Of a stretch of DNA of 64,000 bases, positions 36,143-49,027 are shown in pieces (position 1 is the stretch's first letter; every line of letters begins with the position of its first letter). Made by a program: the position numbers and the translations under genes. The notes under the pieces are model-generated. The model saw only the letters and a list, made by a program, of their open reading frames with translations, ran no database searches and was not told the origin of the DNA. The stretch is from Ottelia alismoides (lineage: Eukaryota > Streptophyta > Magnoliopsida > Alismatales > Hydrocharitaceae): positions 992,001 through 1,056,000 of the forward strand of contig JAZKJV010000295.1 of the NCBI GenBank assembly GCA_037367405.1. Reading direction: 5' to 3'.

Positions 36143-36760
36143 CTATCATGCTCAGCTTGGAACAACAACGATGAAAAGGACCCCTTGCAAGAGCTTTGGT
36201 AAACATGTGTGCAATCTGATCACCTGAAGCAACATGAGAAGTGGAAATCAGCCCCTTATGGATCAAATCACGAGTGTAGTGGCAGTAGACTTCAATGTGT
36301 TTTGTTCTCTCATGAAAGGTTGGATTGTTAGCTATGAATAGTGCTACCTGATTATCACATTTGAGGTGCATAGGAAGAGGCACCTCAATAGTTAGGTCAC
36401 TCAGAACAGACTTTGACCCACATCATCTCTGTACTCCCTTATGCCATAGCTCTATATTCGAATTCAGCACTGGACCGAGCAACAACTGTTTGTTTCTTAC
36501 TTTTCCATGAAACCAGTGAGCTACCAACAAATACAGTGAAACCTGAGGTGGACTTCCTGTCCTTGGGACACCCAGCATAATCCACATCTACACATCCAGA
36601 AATAGTAAGAGATGTATCTCTTCTGAAAAGCAGACCTACAATTGGAGAAGACTTCAGATATCTCAAAATCATACACATTGCGTCCATGTAAACCTGTCTA
36701 GGCTACTCCATAAATTGGCTGACTCTACTCACAGCAAATGATATATCAGTCATGGTAATA
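36123..36760 (-). pseudogene. B RNase H (3' part of pol)
   Basis: On the - strand: DISFAVSRVSQFME near 36745-36705, [58 protein letters not shown] (36687-36439), then after a frame break MHLKCDNQVALFIANNPTFHERTKHIEVYCHYTRDLI, DQIAHMFTKAL and CSKLSMIDIYAPA (36383-36123). This is the standard copia RNase H end. Stops at 36710 and 36430. A cuts it from the rest of pol at 36766. Confidence 0.88.
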
Positions 36761-36765
36761 GTAAC
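36761..36765. repeat. target site duplication of A, left copy (GTAAC)
   Basis: GTAAC before the A 5' LTR; the right copy at 53999-54003 reads ATAAC (one transition apart). Confidence 0.75.
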
Positions 36766-36924
36766 TGTAGAGATATATGTTATGTTATACAGTTATGTTA
36801 TTTTGTGTTGTTTCTTATTTTCTTTCTTTTTATGAACTCTTTATATAATTTACCCATAGACGTCTCTCCTATATAAGAGAGCCTAGGGTTAGTGGAATAA
36901 ACAATTCTCTTATTTCTTCCAACA
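36766..36924 (+). repeat. A 5' LTR (159 bp)
   Basis: TGTAGAGATATATG to CTTCCAACA. A TATA box TATATAAG lies at 36870-36877, and B carries the same TATATAAGAGAGC on its own strand at 58090-58078. Confidence 0.92.
36870..36877 (+). promoter_or_regulatory. TATA box of A 5' LTR
   Basis: TATATAAG within CCTATATAAGAGAGCC, 47 bp from the LTR end; the short distance means that R and U5 together are very short. Confidence 0.55.
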
Positions 36925-36936
36925 TGGTATCAGAGC
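36925..36936 (+). other. A primer binding site
   Basis: TGGTATCAGAGC directly after the 5' LTR: exact initiator tRNA-Met type. Confidence 0.92.
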
Positions 36937-37407
36937 AGTGGTCCTAGACCGGAGCTCTCGTACCCTAACCCTAGCCCCACCACCAAGCCTCTACGCCGCC
37001 ACCTCCCAGTCGTGCGTGTGTCTAGCCCCTGCACGCACACGCGAACCGCCGAGTGCCGCCACCTCCCAGCTACACGCGCACACGACCGCGCGTGCTCCCA
37101 GCCTCACGCACGCGACATCCCGGTTCCTCGCATACCCGTGCGAGCAGTGCGCAGCATGTCCCTGGAGTCACACGTGACCGCACATGGTACTTAGATCCTC
37201 TCTTGTGTGCCCGCTTGCTCCAGCACGTACCTACGTGCACTGCTGCGTGCCCATTGCCGCCTAGGCCTCGTCGTTGCCTAGGCCACTCCCGTCGAGTCCT
37301 CTCCTTGATGGGTTTGATTGCTTGAGTCTACACATGCAACCGAACCCCTGAATGTCAGTGTAGACAAAAGTCTATCCAGTTTATAACCCTAGTCTTCTAC
37401 TATCATC
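36937..37407 (+). other. A leader, GC-rich
   Basis: C-rich leader (runs such as CGCCGCCACCTCCCAG, repeated at 36989 and 37051). The leader of B at 57561-58028 has a similar make-up. Open frames here are side effects of composition. Confidence 0.6.
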
Positions 37408-38379
37408 ATGTTAGAAAGCAAGGCAGATATCCTCTCCACAGGCACCTTCAGAGGTCCTGCGCCTATTGTGAAAATGGATGTGTCAAACTATGAACTGTGG
37501 GCTATGCAGTTCATCAATATGATGAAGTCTACCGGTAAGAAACACATTCTTACCGAGGAAGAGTCTGCTGAGAAGACCGGAGTTAACGCCTCATGAGACA
37601 CGGACGATGCATATGCCATCGTTTGGCTATCAGGTACATTAGCAATTGATATTGCTAATGATATTCTCCATCATCCCACTGCAAAAGCATTGTGGGATAT
37701 TCTTATTGCGACGTATTCACAAGCTAAGAACGAGACGAAGATTTTACAGCTCCAACATGATATCTTCACCATGAAACAGAATAGACGGCCACTACACTCA
37801 TTATATACATCCCTACGTGGGATGTTTGAGAAGCTATATAGCTTTATGCTCCTCACATCTACTCCTAAGCAGCAAAAGACCTATAGGAATGCCACCATGG
37901 TTGGCATATTCCTAGCAGCACTTGAATACGAGGCGTCACGGTCTCAGATACTGGCGGACTCTATTATTCCTCCTATGGAGGAAGCTTTTCGCAGACTCAG
38001 TCGTATAACTATTCCATCTTCTACTACAAATCAGACATCCTCAGCAATGGCAGCATCCCGAGGTTGGGGTGGTTCATCTTCATTCCGTGGATGTGGACCT
38101 CGAGGAAGGGGAGGTCATGTTCGCCAACCTTGTACTTTCTGTCATCGCCCTGGACATACTGAGGATACATGCTACTCCAAGTATGGATTCCCGGCTTCTG
38201 CACGAGTGACTGAACAGATTGATCCTCCAGCTGCTTCCTCTTTGGACCAACACTTTGATGATCTTGTAGCTTGTTTAAGGGGTATTATACCTCCTTTTGG
38301 TCCTGTGATGTCTTCACCAGTATCCGAGAGTCATCCAGATGTTGCGACTTTAGCTTCCTCTAGTATCTCAGGTAGTACT
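37408..38379 (+). pseudogene. A gag (capsid and zinc knuckle), one stop
   Basis: Starts MLESKADILSTGTFRGPAP, then NYELWAMQFINMMKSTGKKH, one stop at 37594 (TGA), then WDILIATYSQAKNETKILQL, RRPLHSLYTSLRGMFEKLY, and a basic Gly-rich stretch followed by a zinc knuckle CTFCHRPGHTEDTC (CX2CX4HX4C) near 38130-38175. The tail ASSSISGSTR is cut by C3 and continues as TYALTSSSGSN at 50587. B has the equivalent CTYCHRSGHSEETC near 56800. Confidence 0.9.
38375..38379. repeat. target site duplication of C3, left copy (GTACT)
   Basis: Right copy ATACT at 50587-50591. Joining across C3 restores the A reading frame (GGT AGT ACT TAT GCT). Confidence 0.75.
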
Positions 38380-38886
38380 AGAAGGATATGGGGAGATCCT
38401 TAAGCGTATCACGGAAGCGTGAGAAACACATCGTATGCGATCGGGAGTGACTAGTCGAACTAGTTGCTCGAGGCAGCGGGAATTAAAAAATTTTCATGCG
38501 ATGAAACCACATGATCTAAGAATAGTTCTCGGATCGTTTCATCTAAACCACAAACAAGTAATATGATTACCTCTTGAAGCATGGTTGCGATCGAGTCTCT
38601 AAACAAAGAGACCTCCTGTCTCAAGTCCGATCCGACGGAGGAGACGCTTGCGAGCGTGTTGATGAAACACGTACTTCTCGCAATCCATGTTGATGATTCA
38701 AGCTACGGATCTCCTCCTCTTGACACACGAGATCCGACGTCTTCTTCACGAACGAGATGCACCGAAGGAGACAGAGATCCATGAGCAAACGATCGGGCAT
38801 CATAATGACGACGCTGCAACGATGGAGACTCTCTCTAGGGCATCCATGGTGGACGACCATGTGAGAGAGAGAGAGAGTGGGCGTGT

Positions 38887-38921
<35 letters not shown>

Positions 38922-41036
38922 AGGACTTATGTTCTCATTAGCATCTGAAGAGCAACGAGTGCCCTTCTATTTATAATATTTTGGGATCCATGGATCTAAA
39001 TCCATGGACAACACAAATCCAATGGCTTACATTGATTTGTGTTTCTTTTAATGGCCATGATCTTATTGCTAAAATCACAACAATAATTAATTTAATAAAA
39101 TCAAATATATATTGAATATAATTTGATTTATATCAAATCAATCTCCATTGGAGAAATAGGAAGGAGGCAACCCTCCTTCCATAGGGAGGGTGGACGGCCA
39201 CCACAATCCTTATAGGAATTGTGGTCGTCCACTCTTCCTTTATGGAAGGTGGCTCGCCTTTCCTTATTACATGAGATTGCATTATCTCATGATTCTCTCC
39301 AATATTTGCAATAACTTTTGTTGCAAATTATTTCACAAAAATAAATCCAATTTATTTTGTGAACATTGCAATCATGCCATTGGAAATTTGTGAATCACAT
39401 TCACAACCCAAAATAAAAATGTAAATTACATTTTAAATTTAATGTCCAATGTGAATCCAATTCACATCAACATTTAATTAACAAATGTAAATTACAAATA
39501 GCTCTCTCTTATATATTATAAATCACATTTATAATATATATGATTAATATGGATAGTGCTATCCACATTATTCATATCCATGATAATTAAATCACATTTA
39601 ATCATCTTAGATCTCTATTCTCATGTTCCCAAATAATATGAATCACATTCGTATTATGCACATCTTTGATAATTAAATCACATTTAATTATCTTAGATAA
39701 ATCTCTTTATAATATGAATCGAATTCATATTAATCTTGATAATTAAATCACATTTAATTATCAATTTACTCAATGCTTGGATACATATATCAACAATGAA
39801 ATTACCCTGAACCCTTTCAAGTATAATGCGCTTTCTCCGCGGATACTTGGAGATAAGGAAAGGGCGATTGTATTATTCCACGTATAGTGACGTGGATATT
39901 GAGATTACATCTCAAATCTAGATCTCGGGCCTCCCATAGATGCTTGATTAAATCAAGACCATAAATCCAATCTTCTCATTGCATCTGAATCACATTCAGA
40001 TCAATGTCCAACATTTGGACCAAGATCAGATCACTTCTCTATTGAGAGACTAAAATCCAAACCCGTTTCATCACTCCCTAGGAATGGAAGCATCATGGTT
40101 ATACAATCGTTTATGATTACATCACCCTCAGGTATTCCCAATACCTGTATATCATGCATACCGGAAGATCCAGAATAATCTTGAAGTATAAGATCAACTT
40201 TTACATTGTCTACTTCAGGGATTTATCATTAAGTTTCTCAATTGACTATTGGGAGTTGGTATTGATCAAATACTTTCCAAAAGCATATATCATACCCAGG
40301 TGTTGATCATATACTTTCCAAAAGTATATATCAAACATACAAATTCAGTAAAGCTTCCAAAGCGAGACGACCGTGCACGGAATTTGATTCTTCCCAATAT
40401 CTCATGAGTGAGCTCATGTCTTCCGGTTCAACAATGAACCTATATAATCCCTTTAAGAGATCGTATTACTCATATGCCCTTAGATGTCCACTAGCACGCC
40501 TGTGTATAGACCTTGATTAGGTCATCAACCTATTGGTCTGTCAAATGTACATAGTCAGACATATAGTAATACATCTGTCTCCGGTCAGAGGGTGCGTGCC
40601 TATATCGTGACAGCATACGTTATAGGACTTTGATTTTCTCGATCTCGTTAAGTCAACTCCTTGACCTAACTTATCTAACACCTTCGAATCTCTATTCCTA
40701 TGCAGAGGACCTGCATCAAGAGGTCGGTTAGATATCAGCCTAGATGAGAAAGGATTGCCATCTTCTACTTAGGTTGGAGATCATCTCTTAACAATCACTT
40801 GACGGTGCTTGATGAGTCCTCAATTTAACTCTTTAGATATTCATCCAAGCACCAGCCTCTATGATTCAATAATTGAATCAACAAATGTATGATCATCAAG
40901 ATGGCCATGGTACATAACCCTAATTGTACTAAGGGACCTATTATACAAATTATTTATTCTTCATTTCAGATCAGGGAATGATAATCGCAATAACATTTAC
41001 TGCATAATGGCTTGTCGTGGGCTTGCATGTCCAACA
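38380..41036 (-). repeat. C3 3' LTR (2657 bp)
   Basis: Unrearranged reference for the family: GA repeat at about 38893-38921, TATA-like TATAAATA on the - strand at 38975-38968, palindrome train about 39326-39762, CATGTCCAACA at the end. Confidence 0.9.
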
Positions 41037-44000
41037 ATCTCCCACTAGCCCAAAGATCCATTAATGGGCTAATCTTTAAACCCACGCTCATGTAACAATC
41101 ATAGGCTATTTAGAAAATAGCTAGGTAAGTTGATCAGTCACTCTGTTTCCAAGAGACTATGCCAAGTCCTTTTACGACACTTGCATATCTCCTAATAACA
41201 GTGTGTGTATCCAATGAGAATGTTGCATCTTATGCGACCAATACTCAATCATGTCAATCATAGTGTCCTTGACACTAAACCTCAATAATTATTATAACCA
41301 GTATGTAATTTCTATTATCCTTATCAGAATACTCTTATTCCCAGAGATCTCTTTCTGCTAAGGTATCCACAGTTAAGACCTTTTGGATCACTATCGATAA
41401 AGTCTTAATTTCTTGAAGATAGGACTGTGAGATCACTATCTCAAAAGTTTTGTCCTCTATGAAGATATTGTTATTACTGCAATCAAGTGTTCTATCACCA
41501 TATGATTAGTAATAATTTACCATTCTCACTGTATGGCAGATATCTGGCTTTTGTACAAATCTAGCATACACCCTCTTCTCTTTGCTTATGAACAACTTCA
41601 GAACTAAGATCTAAGAGCTATTCTTGAGATCTTATCTCAAGGTATGGAACTACCAGTCTATAAAACACTTATTATCATCCTTATATCATTCTAAATGATT
41701 AGGATATTATCTACATTTAACATGATGAACACAATGGCACTCCCACTAAGCTTCACACGGTTCATCAAGATTCTATCTGAAATCATAACATTTATAATTT
41801 CATCAAATCTTATGTTCTAGCTACAAGAAGCTTATTTGAGTCCATAGATGGAGCTCTCTAGCTTGCACACCTTGCTTTCCTCAATCATAAAGCTCTGGGG
41901 CTACTTCATGTGAATATCCTCAGAGAGGTATTTATGGAGGAATGCAATATTGACTTTCATCGTGAAGATGTCAAAGTCAAGTTGTGTAGCTATAGTTAGC
42001 AATATTTTGATGGGTTCAAACATAATTACTGAAGAGCAAGTCTCATCGCAAGCGATGTCTTCTCTTCGGTGTGCAGCTCATGGCTACGAACCGTGCTTTG
42101 AAGGTCTCTACCTTCTCATCAGGTTCCCTCTTTCTCTTGAAGATCCATTTACACCTTAATGGGTCTTACCCATATAGGTGGATCTTCGAGGGTCCATATA
42201 CAACATTTGTATATGAAGTCTACTTTAGACTTTATTGCTAGCATCCATCTTTCCATGCTATGATTTTCAGAAGCTTCATCACATGAAGTCAGATCATTGT
42301 CAGATTTAACTGACACATGGAATCCATTTTAAAATGTATTTGAAGAGGTATTAGTGTTTTTTCTTTAATTATCCTTTTAGTTTCCAATTTTAGGAGCCTT
42401 ATTATCTTTCTCAAGATTAAATGAGTTCCTTCACTTCATTTTCATCTTAATTCTCAAGGGAGTCATCATCTAAGAGTCATATTCTCAGAGATGAGGTCTT
42501 TTAAGAATCTCAAGGTCATAAAGTAGATATCCAATACCATCCTTTATTTTCCTAATGAAGTAGCACTTTCCAGTGCTAGATTCCAGCTTATTTGCCTGGA
42601 ACCTTATAAGGATATATATTGTAGTCTCTACTACATATATACCTTGGAAACTAAGAGGTAATTATGCTAAGACTAATCATCGATCAAATCATGTCATACA
42701 TGATCCAATTATATCTCCTTATAACTCTATTGAGTTTAGGTTTATTAGGAGGAGTAAGATAGAAATGATATTCATATCTTTATAAGGTAATCCATGAATT
42801 CATCCAATAGGTATTGACTACCTAGATTAGATCAAATTCATTTAATCTTCCTTCAAACTTTTGGTTCTAAACCAAAATTATGAAATCTTTGAACATTTCA
42901 AAGGTTTCTAGGTGAAGAAAAGAAATCTCATATCATACATAATCATCAATAGATATCACATGTCCATAATATTTACTATGATATAGATGATTCACATACA
43001 TCAATATGTATGAGATCTTGAATACATTAACATCTTACACCATTCCAAGGAAGGGTGTATTGGACATTCTTACTTTTGAATACAATATTCACAAGTATGC
43101 AAGTTTTGAAATTTTAGACATTCTAAAGTTTCATCTATTACTTGTCTATTGATCTCATCAACAGACATATATCCAAAACATGATGCCAGATCATTGTCAA
43201 ACGATCTTCATCCTCCTATTGATCTTTAAAGGTTTAATTTTTAGTATTAGAAATCTTAATGAACCATTCATTAATTTTCTAATTTAGTGGAGTCCACTAG
43301 ATGTTAGATTACTATCTGAAATATCTCCATCATAACTCTTTATGATAGGTCTACTCCAGAATTCATGCTTATTCCCAACATTTAGAAATAAACTATGAGT
43401 GTATTCTAATATCCAGGTCACAGAGACATTCTCTAAGACTAAGGGCTCCCACTGAAAATATGAAGTCTATTGATCCGGCGGAAATTGTTGCAACAATTGC
43501 ATCAATTCCAACATGGATGACCATTAAACCTTAAAATCAAATTTCTAATATTCTAATACATATGCAACCAATTGCAAGTGTCATTAGAAGATTGAGATAC
43601 ACTTATTAGACTTTATCTTATCAAATAAGTAAGTCAATTTCAATGATTATATGTAGATCATTTTGATGTACTGTCCGATTCCTTCTTTAAGGATTCTAGA
43701 TAGATTTGATAGTCATACCATCAACACATCAACTCATTGTAGTATTGGCATTCATCCAACCTTTGGATGTCATATGAAAGTCACAGAAGTACAGTCAACT
43801 CTTTGACTTTCTTTCTTACTTGGGTCCAACCCATGCTTTTACTGCGCTCCCTTTATCAATAAACAACCATTGATGAAGACAAAGGATCTCTTATGTTGAA
43901 ATGAAAATTTTCAATATAAGAGTATTTCAACATTTATACATGCTTCATTCAATTCATACAATATGAATAATATGAATAACCAGAGTATAGACAGTAGAAT

Positions 44001-44455
44001 GATGACACTCATCGTATCTACATCCATCTAAACTCTTAAAACATTAGTTCAGCTAGGTACTCAAGCAATTTGAATACATCATCTCTTATAGAGCCACATT
44101 CTGCATGATGCAGAGAACCACGCCATTCATGATTAAATGTCGAGAGTACATATGTATGCTAGAATATCTTCTTAGAATTTTATAAGGATTATTTCATAAT
44201 TACGATCATCATCAACATGTCACTTCCAAAGTACATTCGATGAGAGATCAGGACTATAGAGACATACAAACCCTAGGGTTGAAGTCCTATTGTCTATTAT
44301 AATTGTCATTCCCCATTATTATGAGGAAACTTGCACATTGCAATCACATACATTATGTGTTCAACTGCAAGTACAATATCTTGATCATGGATCCAATCCA
44401 TGACATTTTACTGGTTATTATTGAGTATATTATTGAGTGGGTTTAATGAAGGATT
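41037..44455 (-). pseudogene. C3 degenerate gag-pol
   Basis: Aligns by eye with C1 6409-9990 throughout, including the extra base at 42151-42163 that breaks the frame relative to C2, and the same rewritten stretch around 42195-42230. No frame longer than about 75 codons. It starts with the polypurine tract (AGTGGGAGAT on the - strand, 41037-41046). Confidence 0.8.
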
Positions 44456-46200
44456 ATCTGAAATAAGAAATTTGCATAAATATATATAAATAAATATATA
44501 TAGACACACATTTTACTTTGATTTAGGAATTTTTATATCAAAGTTGTCTTGTCTTGTCAACACTGAAAGTTCATTCCCTTAATCACTTTCAATATAAGAG
44601 ATATACTTACCATTATATCTCAACAAGATCTGGGATCTCCTTTCTAGCTTTGTTACATCCCAATAATATGATAACATGTAACTCGGATAAAAAGAAGCAG
44701 AACACATTCCGCCTTGCAAGTCCAACTAGCATCTCCCAATTCGGTCTTTAACACCCGGGCCCACCACCCCTAAGGTGATGTTGACCCGTCATTAATCGAA
44801 CCAACCGTCAACACGAATACAATTCGCTATACGTAATCCAATATCGTCCCAATAATATGAGGACCCGATATTGAGGTCACTACGCATACGTCCTTACTCT
44901 ATCGAGAAGCGAAGAGCCTGATCCAGATGCACTTGCATACAGGAGCTGTCAGTTTGGACAGGCGTCTCCTACATACAATCCCTGGAGACGGAACCCTTCG
45001 CCTTGACGGGAGACCATGGATGTCACTTATGTGATCCTCCATATCATGTTCAAATTCTAATTAAGCATTATGAATCATATTCATTACGATTAATTCTTCC
45101 AAGGGAAATAACAACTTTATTCATAATAGAGTGTTTTAATTTTAATTGGATCCCAATTAATCTAATCATATTAAATTAATGATCCAATTAATATCTAATA
45201 AACATTCTTTATTGTTACTTGAATTATGGTATAATCTCAAATACGTATTATTCTGAATTTTAATAATTAGAAAAAATATACCGTGATCTCTCCTGCATTA
45301 TCAAGTCCCTACCCGTTGTCATGGCCAGTACCGATGGGAGTGGGACAGGCCGCACACGGTGCAACCTACTACCCCAACGCTCCCTGACTAGACACCATAT
45401 CCACCTCGAGAAAAGATAATGCCAAATTGATCATTGTGAGCTTGAGATTATAATCGATTCTTCAACCGAAGTTATACCATATAATAATCAAAATAATTTT
45501 GATTAACATTATAAGGAGATTTTCTAAACAAATCCCCAATCCTATTCAAGCAACTATGTTTGTTGGAAAGTGGATTGTGTAACCAATTGTGATTTAGATC
45601 ATATCTAATCAATTATTGGTTAAGGCAATGTCACTTAAGGAAATAATTATCATCAAATACTTCACAAATATTTATCCATAATTATTCCAGGAAATTAAAT
45701 AATTTAATTTCACTAATCGATTAAATGACAATCACAAGGTTCTTGATTAGGAAAGTAATTTTCAGCAGTGACCCTCACTTACTAAAATTAGCATATCTCA
45801 ATCAATTTAAATCCTAATTAAGCAAAGTAAGTTTCTAAAATTTGCTAGTTTGATTTTCAACAGAACCTAAGTGATTTTCACACATTTCAAGGCATTTCAA
45901 ATCCGTAATTAACTCTTTAATTACGTTAAGATTCGCAGTCCCTGAAACAGTGGATATATGTTCACTAATTTGATCATAACATGAGCAAACTGATTCGAAA
46001 CGCAAAATCAAATCCTATAGTTTCCTTATTTAATGGGGAACAAAATCCAAGTTTTTTTTCGTGTTTAAACAATTTAAACAGGGCCGAAAATAATCACAAA
46101 ATAGAGATGCGAAAATGAAATGCGATAAAAATTTTCGCAAACCCTAACGAACCCAAGTCTTCCTAGGTTTACGGATCGTATCTGAAACCTCCAACCTAAG
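44456..46200 (-). other. C3 untranslated leader
   Basis: Contains the two conserved GC-richer blocks (about 44725-45045, 45300-45420). No gene. Confidence 0.7.
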
Positions 46201-46212
46201 GCTCTGATACCA
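46201..46212 (-). other. C3 primer binding site
   Basis: The - strand reads TGGTATCAGAGC, exact initiator tRNA-Met type, two bases inside the 5' LTR. Confidence 0.9.
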
Positions 46213-46617
46213 CTTGAAGGATATGGGAATATCCTTAAGCGCATCACGGAAGCGTGAGAAACACATCGTATGCGATCGGGAGCGACTAGTCGCACTACTT
46301 GCTCGAGGCAGCGGAAATTAAAAATTTTTCATGCTATGAAACCACATGATCCAAGAACAGTTCTCGGATCGTTTCATCTAAGCCACAAACAAGTAATAGG
46401 ATTACCTCTTGAAGCGTGGTTGCGATCGAATCTCTAAACGAAGAGACATCCTGTCTCAAGTCCGATCCGATAGAGGAGACGCTTGCGAGCGTGTTGATGA
46501 AACACATGCTTCTTGCAATCCATGTTGATGATCCAAGCAACGGATCTCCAGATCTCGACACTCGAGATCCGACGTCTTCTTCACGAACGAGATGCACCGA
46601 AGGAGACGAAGATCCAC

Positions 46618-47562
46618 CTGGAATAACCAACAAAGACACACTTGACCGCTCTAGGAGAGAGTTTGTCAAGTTCGAGAGACAAAAGATGAACAAATGCCAC
46701 AGTACCAAAGACACGTGGAGTCAGTGAGAATAATTCCTTGTCAGGAAAAATGAGAGAAATAGGTATCTTCTCACCCCCAGAAAGAAATAGGAGCACAACT
46801 CTTAATGAACAGGGTTCGAGTAATATCCAGGAGATGGCGATGCTTTCTTTCCGCCACACCATTCTGCTGAGATGTATACGCACAAGTGGTTTGGTGAATA
46901 ATGCCCTTTGATGAAAGAAATTGAGAAAGTGACCGTGTGCAAAATTCTAGGGCATTATCTATACGAACATACTTGACTTAAGAAGAGAAAACATTGTGCA
47001 CTTCATTAATTAAATTCTTGATCACATCTCCTGCTTCAGATTTATTTTCAAAAGAAAGACCCAAGATACACGAGTGAAATCATCTACTACCACAAGATAA
47101 AATATGTGCCCCTGATGATCGGGTACACGATTCGGACCCCATATATCTATATGAAACAACTCGAATGGGAAGCTGCTGCTCCGACTCTGACGACTAGGAA
47201 AGCTCGACCGATGATGCTTTCCCAACTGACATGCTTCACAGCGAAAGGACGAACTAGGAGAGATCGGGGGCAGAAGATGGCGCATTTTCTGGAGCGGAAG
47301 GTGACCAAAACGTAGATGCCAGATGTACGGAGAAACTGGTCCGGTAGAAAGAGAGGAGACGCCAGCATAGGAATTCCGAACCAGCCGATATAGACCATTC
47401 TGCTCAGAGCCACAACCAATCACCCTGCCCGATAGTATGCCCTGAAAAATAAGAGAAGACAGGTCAAATATCGCACGACAATGCAAATCCTTCGTAATCT
47501 GACTAATAGATAACAGATTCATCGAGAACTCAGGAGCATGTAGGACATTCTGTAGATGCATA
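46618..47562 (-). pseudogene. captured A/B-type copia fragment (pre-integrase and integrase) inside the C3 LTR
   Basis: On the - strand: MHLQNVLHAPEFSMNLLSIS, WHLRFGHLPLQKM, CEACQLGKHHRSSF, FHIDIWGPNRVPDHQG (47561-47022). After frame breaks the fragment continues past 46900 with RVFGTVAFVHLLS and KCVFVGYSR (46618). It has no LTR, no duplication and no poly-A. It replaces about 20-28 bp of the LTR (compare GAGCAAACGATCGGG at 38782 in the 3' LTR). It resembles A and B but is not an exact copy of either. Confidence 0.85.
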
Positions 47563-47655
47563 CATCATAATCATAATGACGACACTGTGGTGATTTAGAC
47601 TCTCTCTAGGGCATCCATGGTGGACGGCCATGTGAGAGAGAGAGAGTGGGCATGT

Positions 47656-47696
<41 letters not shown>

Positions 47697-47736
47697 TATG
47701 TTCTCGTTAGCATCTGAAGAGCAAGGGGTGCCCTTC

Positions 47737-47744
47737 TATTTATA
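47737..47744 (-). promoter_or_regulatory. TATA box of C3 5' LTR
   Basis: - strand TATAAATA, matching 38968-38975 in the 3' LTR. Confidence 0.55.
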
Positions 47745-47838
47745 ATATTTTGGGATCCATGGATCTAATCCATGGACAACACAAATCCAGTGGTTCACAT
47801 TGATTTATGTTTCTTTTAATGGCCATGATTTTATTGCT

Positions 47839-49027
47839 AAAATCACAACAATAATTAATTTAATAAAATCAAATATATATTGAATATAATTTGATTTATA
47901 TCAAATCAATCTCCATTGGAGAAATAAGGAGGCACCCTCCTTCCATAAGGAGGGTGGACGGCCACCACAGCCGTCCACTCTTCCTTTATGGAAGGTGGCC
48001 CTCCTTCCCTTATTACATGAGATTGCATTATCTCACGATTCTCTCCAATATTTGCAACAACTTTTGTTGCAAATTATTTCACAAAAATAAATCCAATTTA
48101 TTTTGTGAACATTGCAATCATGCAATTGGAAGTTTGTGAATCACATTCACAACCTAAAATAAAAATGTAATTTACATTTTCAATTTAATGTCCAATGTGA
48201 ATCCAATTCATATCAACATTTAAAATCACAACAATAATTAATTTAATAAAAAAAACATATTGAATATAATTTGATTTATATCAAGTCAATCTCCATTGGA
48301 GAAATAGGAAGGAGGCAACCCTCCTTCCATAAGTAGGATGGACAGCCACCACATTCCTTATAGGAATTGTGGCCGTCCACTCTTCCTTTATGGAAGGTGG
48401 CTCTCCTTTCCTTATTACATGAGATTTCATTATCTCATGGTTCTCTTCAACATTTGCAATAACTTTTGTTGCAAATTATTTCACAAGAATAAATCCAATT
48501 TATTTTGTGAACATTGCAATCATGCCATTGGAAATTTGTGAATCACATCACAACCCAAAATAAAAATGTAAATTACATTTGCAATTTAATGTCCAATGTG
48601 AATACAATTCACATCAACATTTAAAATCACAACAATAATTAATTTAATAAAATCAAATATATATTGAATATAATTTGATTTATATCAAATCAATATCCAT
48701 TGAAGAAATAGGAAGGAGGCAACCCTCTTTCCATAAGGAGGGTGGACGGCCACCACATTCCTTTATAGGAATTGTGGCCGTCCACTCTTCCTTTATGGAA
48801 GGTGGCTCTCCTTCCCTTATTACATGAGATTGCATTATCTCGTGATTCTCTCCAATATTTGCAACAACTTTTGTGCAAAGTATTTTACAAAAATAAATCC
48901 AATTTATTTTGTGAACATTGCAATCATACCATTGGAAATTTGTGAATCACATTTACACCCCAAAATAAAAATGTAAATTACATTTTCAATTTAATGTCCA
49001 ATGTGAGTCCAATTCACATCAACATTT
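47839..49027 (-). repeat. three-copy tandem array (about 383, 401 and 405 bp) in C3 5' LTR
   Basis: Units start at 47839, 48222 and 48623 with AAAATCACAACAATAATTAA and end at CATTT. The 3' LTR has one copy (about 39081-39480). The copies differ by scattered substitutions and small indels, so the amplification is not very recent. Each unit carries the CTCCTTCC / GGAGGG inverted pair and several of the palindromes. Confidence 0.9.

Noticed and set aside
37012..37325. + strand frames in the A leader
   Set aside because: C-rich leader composition; they precede gag and are not conserved in B.
41037..46200. a second, unrelated element between the C3 LTRs
   Set aside because: The sequence lines up with the C1 interior throughout, so it is the C3 interior in decay.
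47839..49027. CRISPR-like repeat array
   Set aside because: Units are ~400 bp and contiguous without spacers; this is tandem duplication within a plant LTR.
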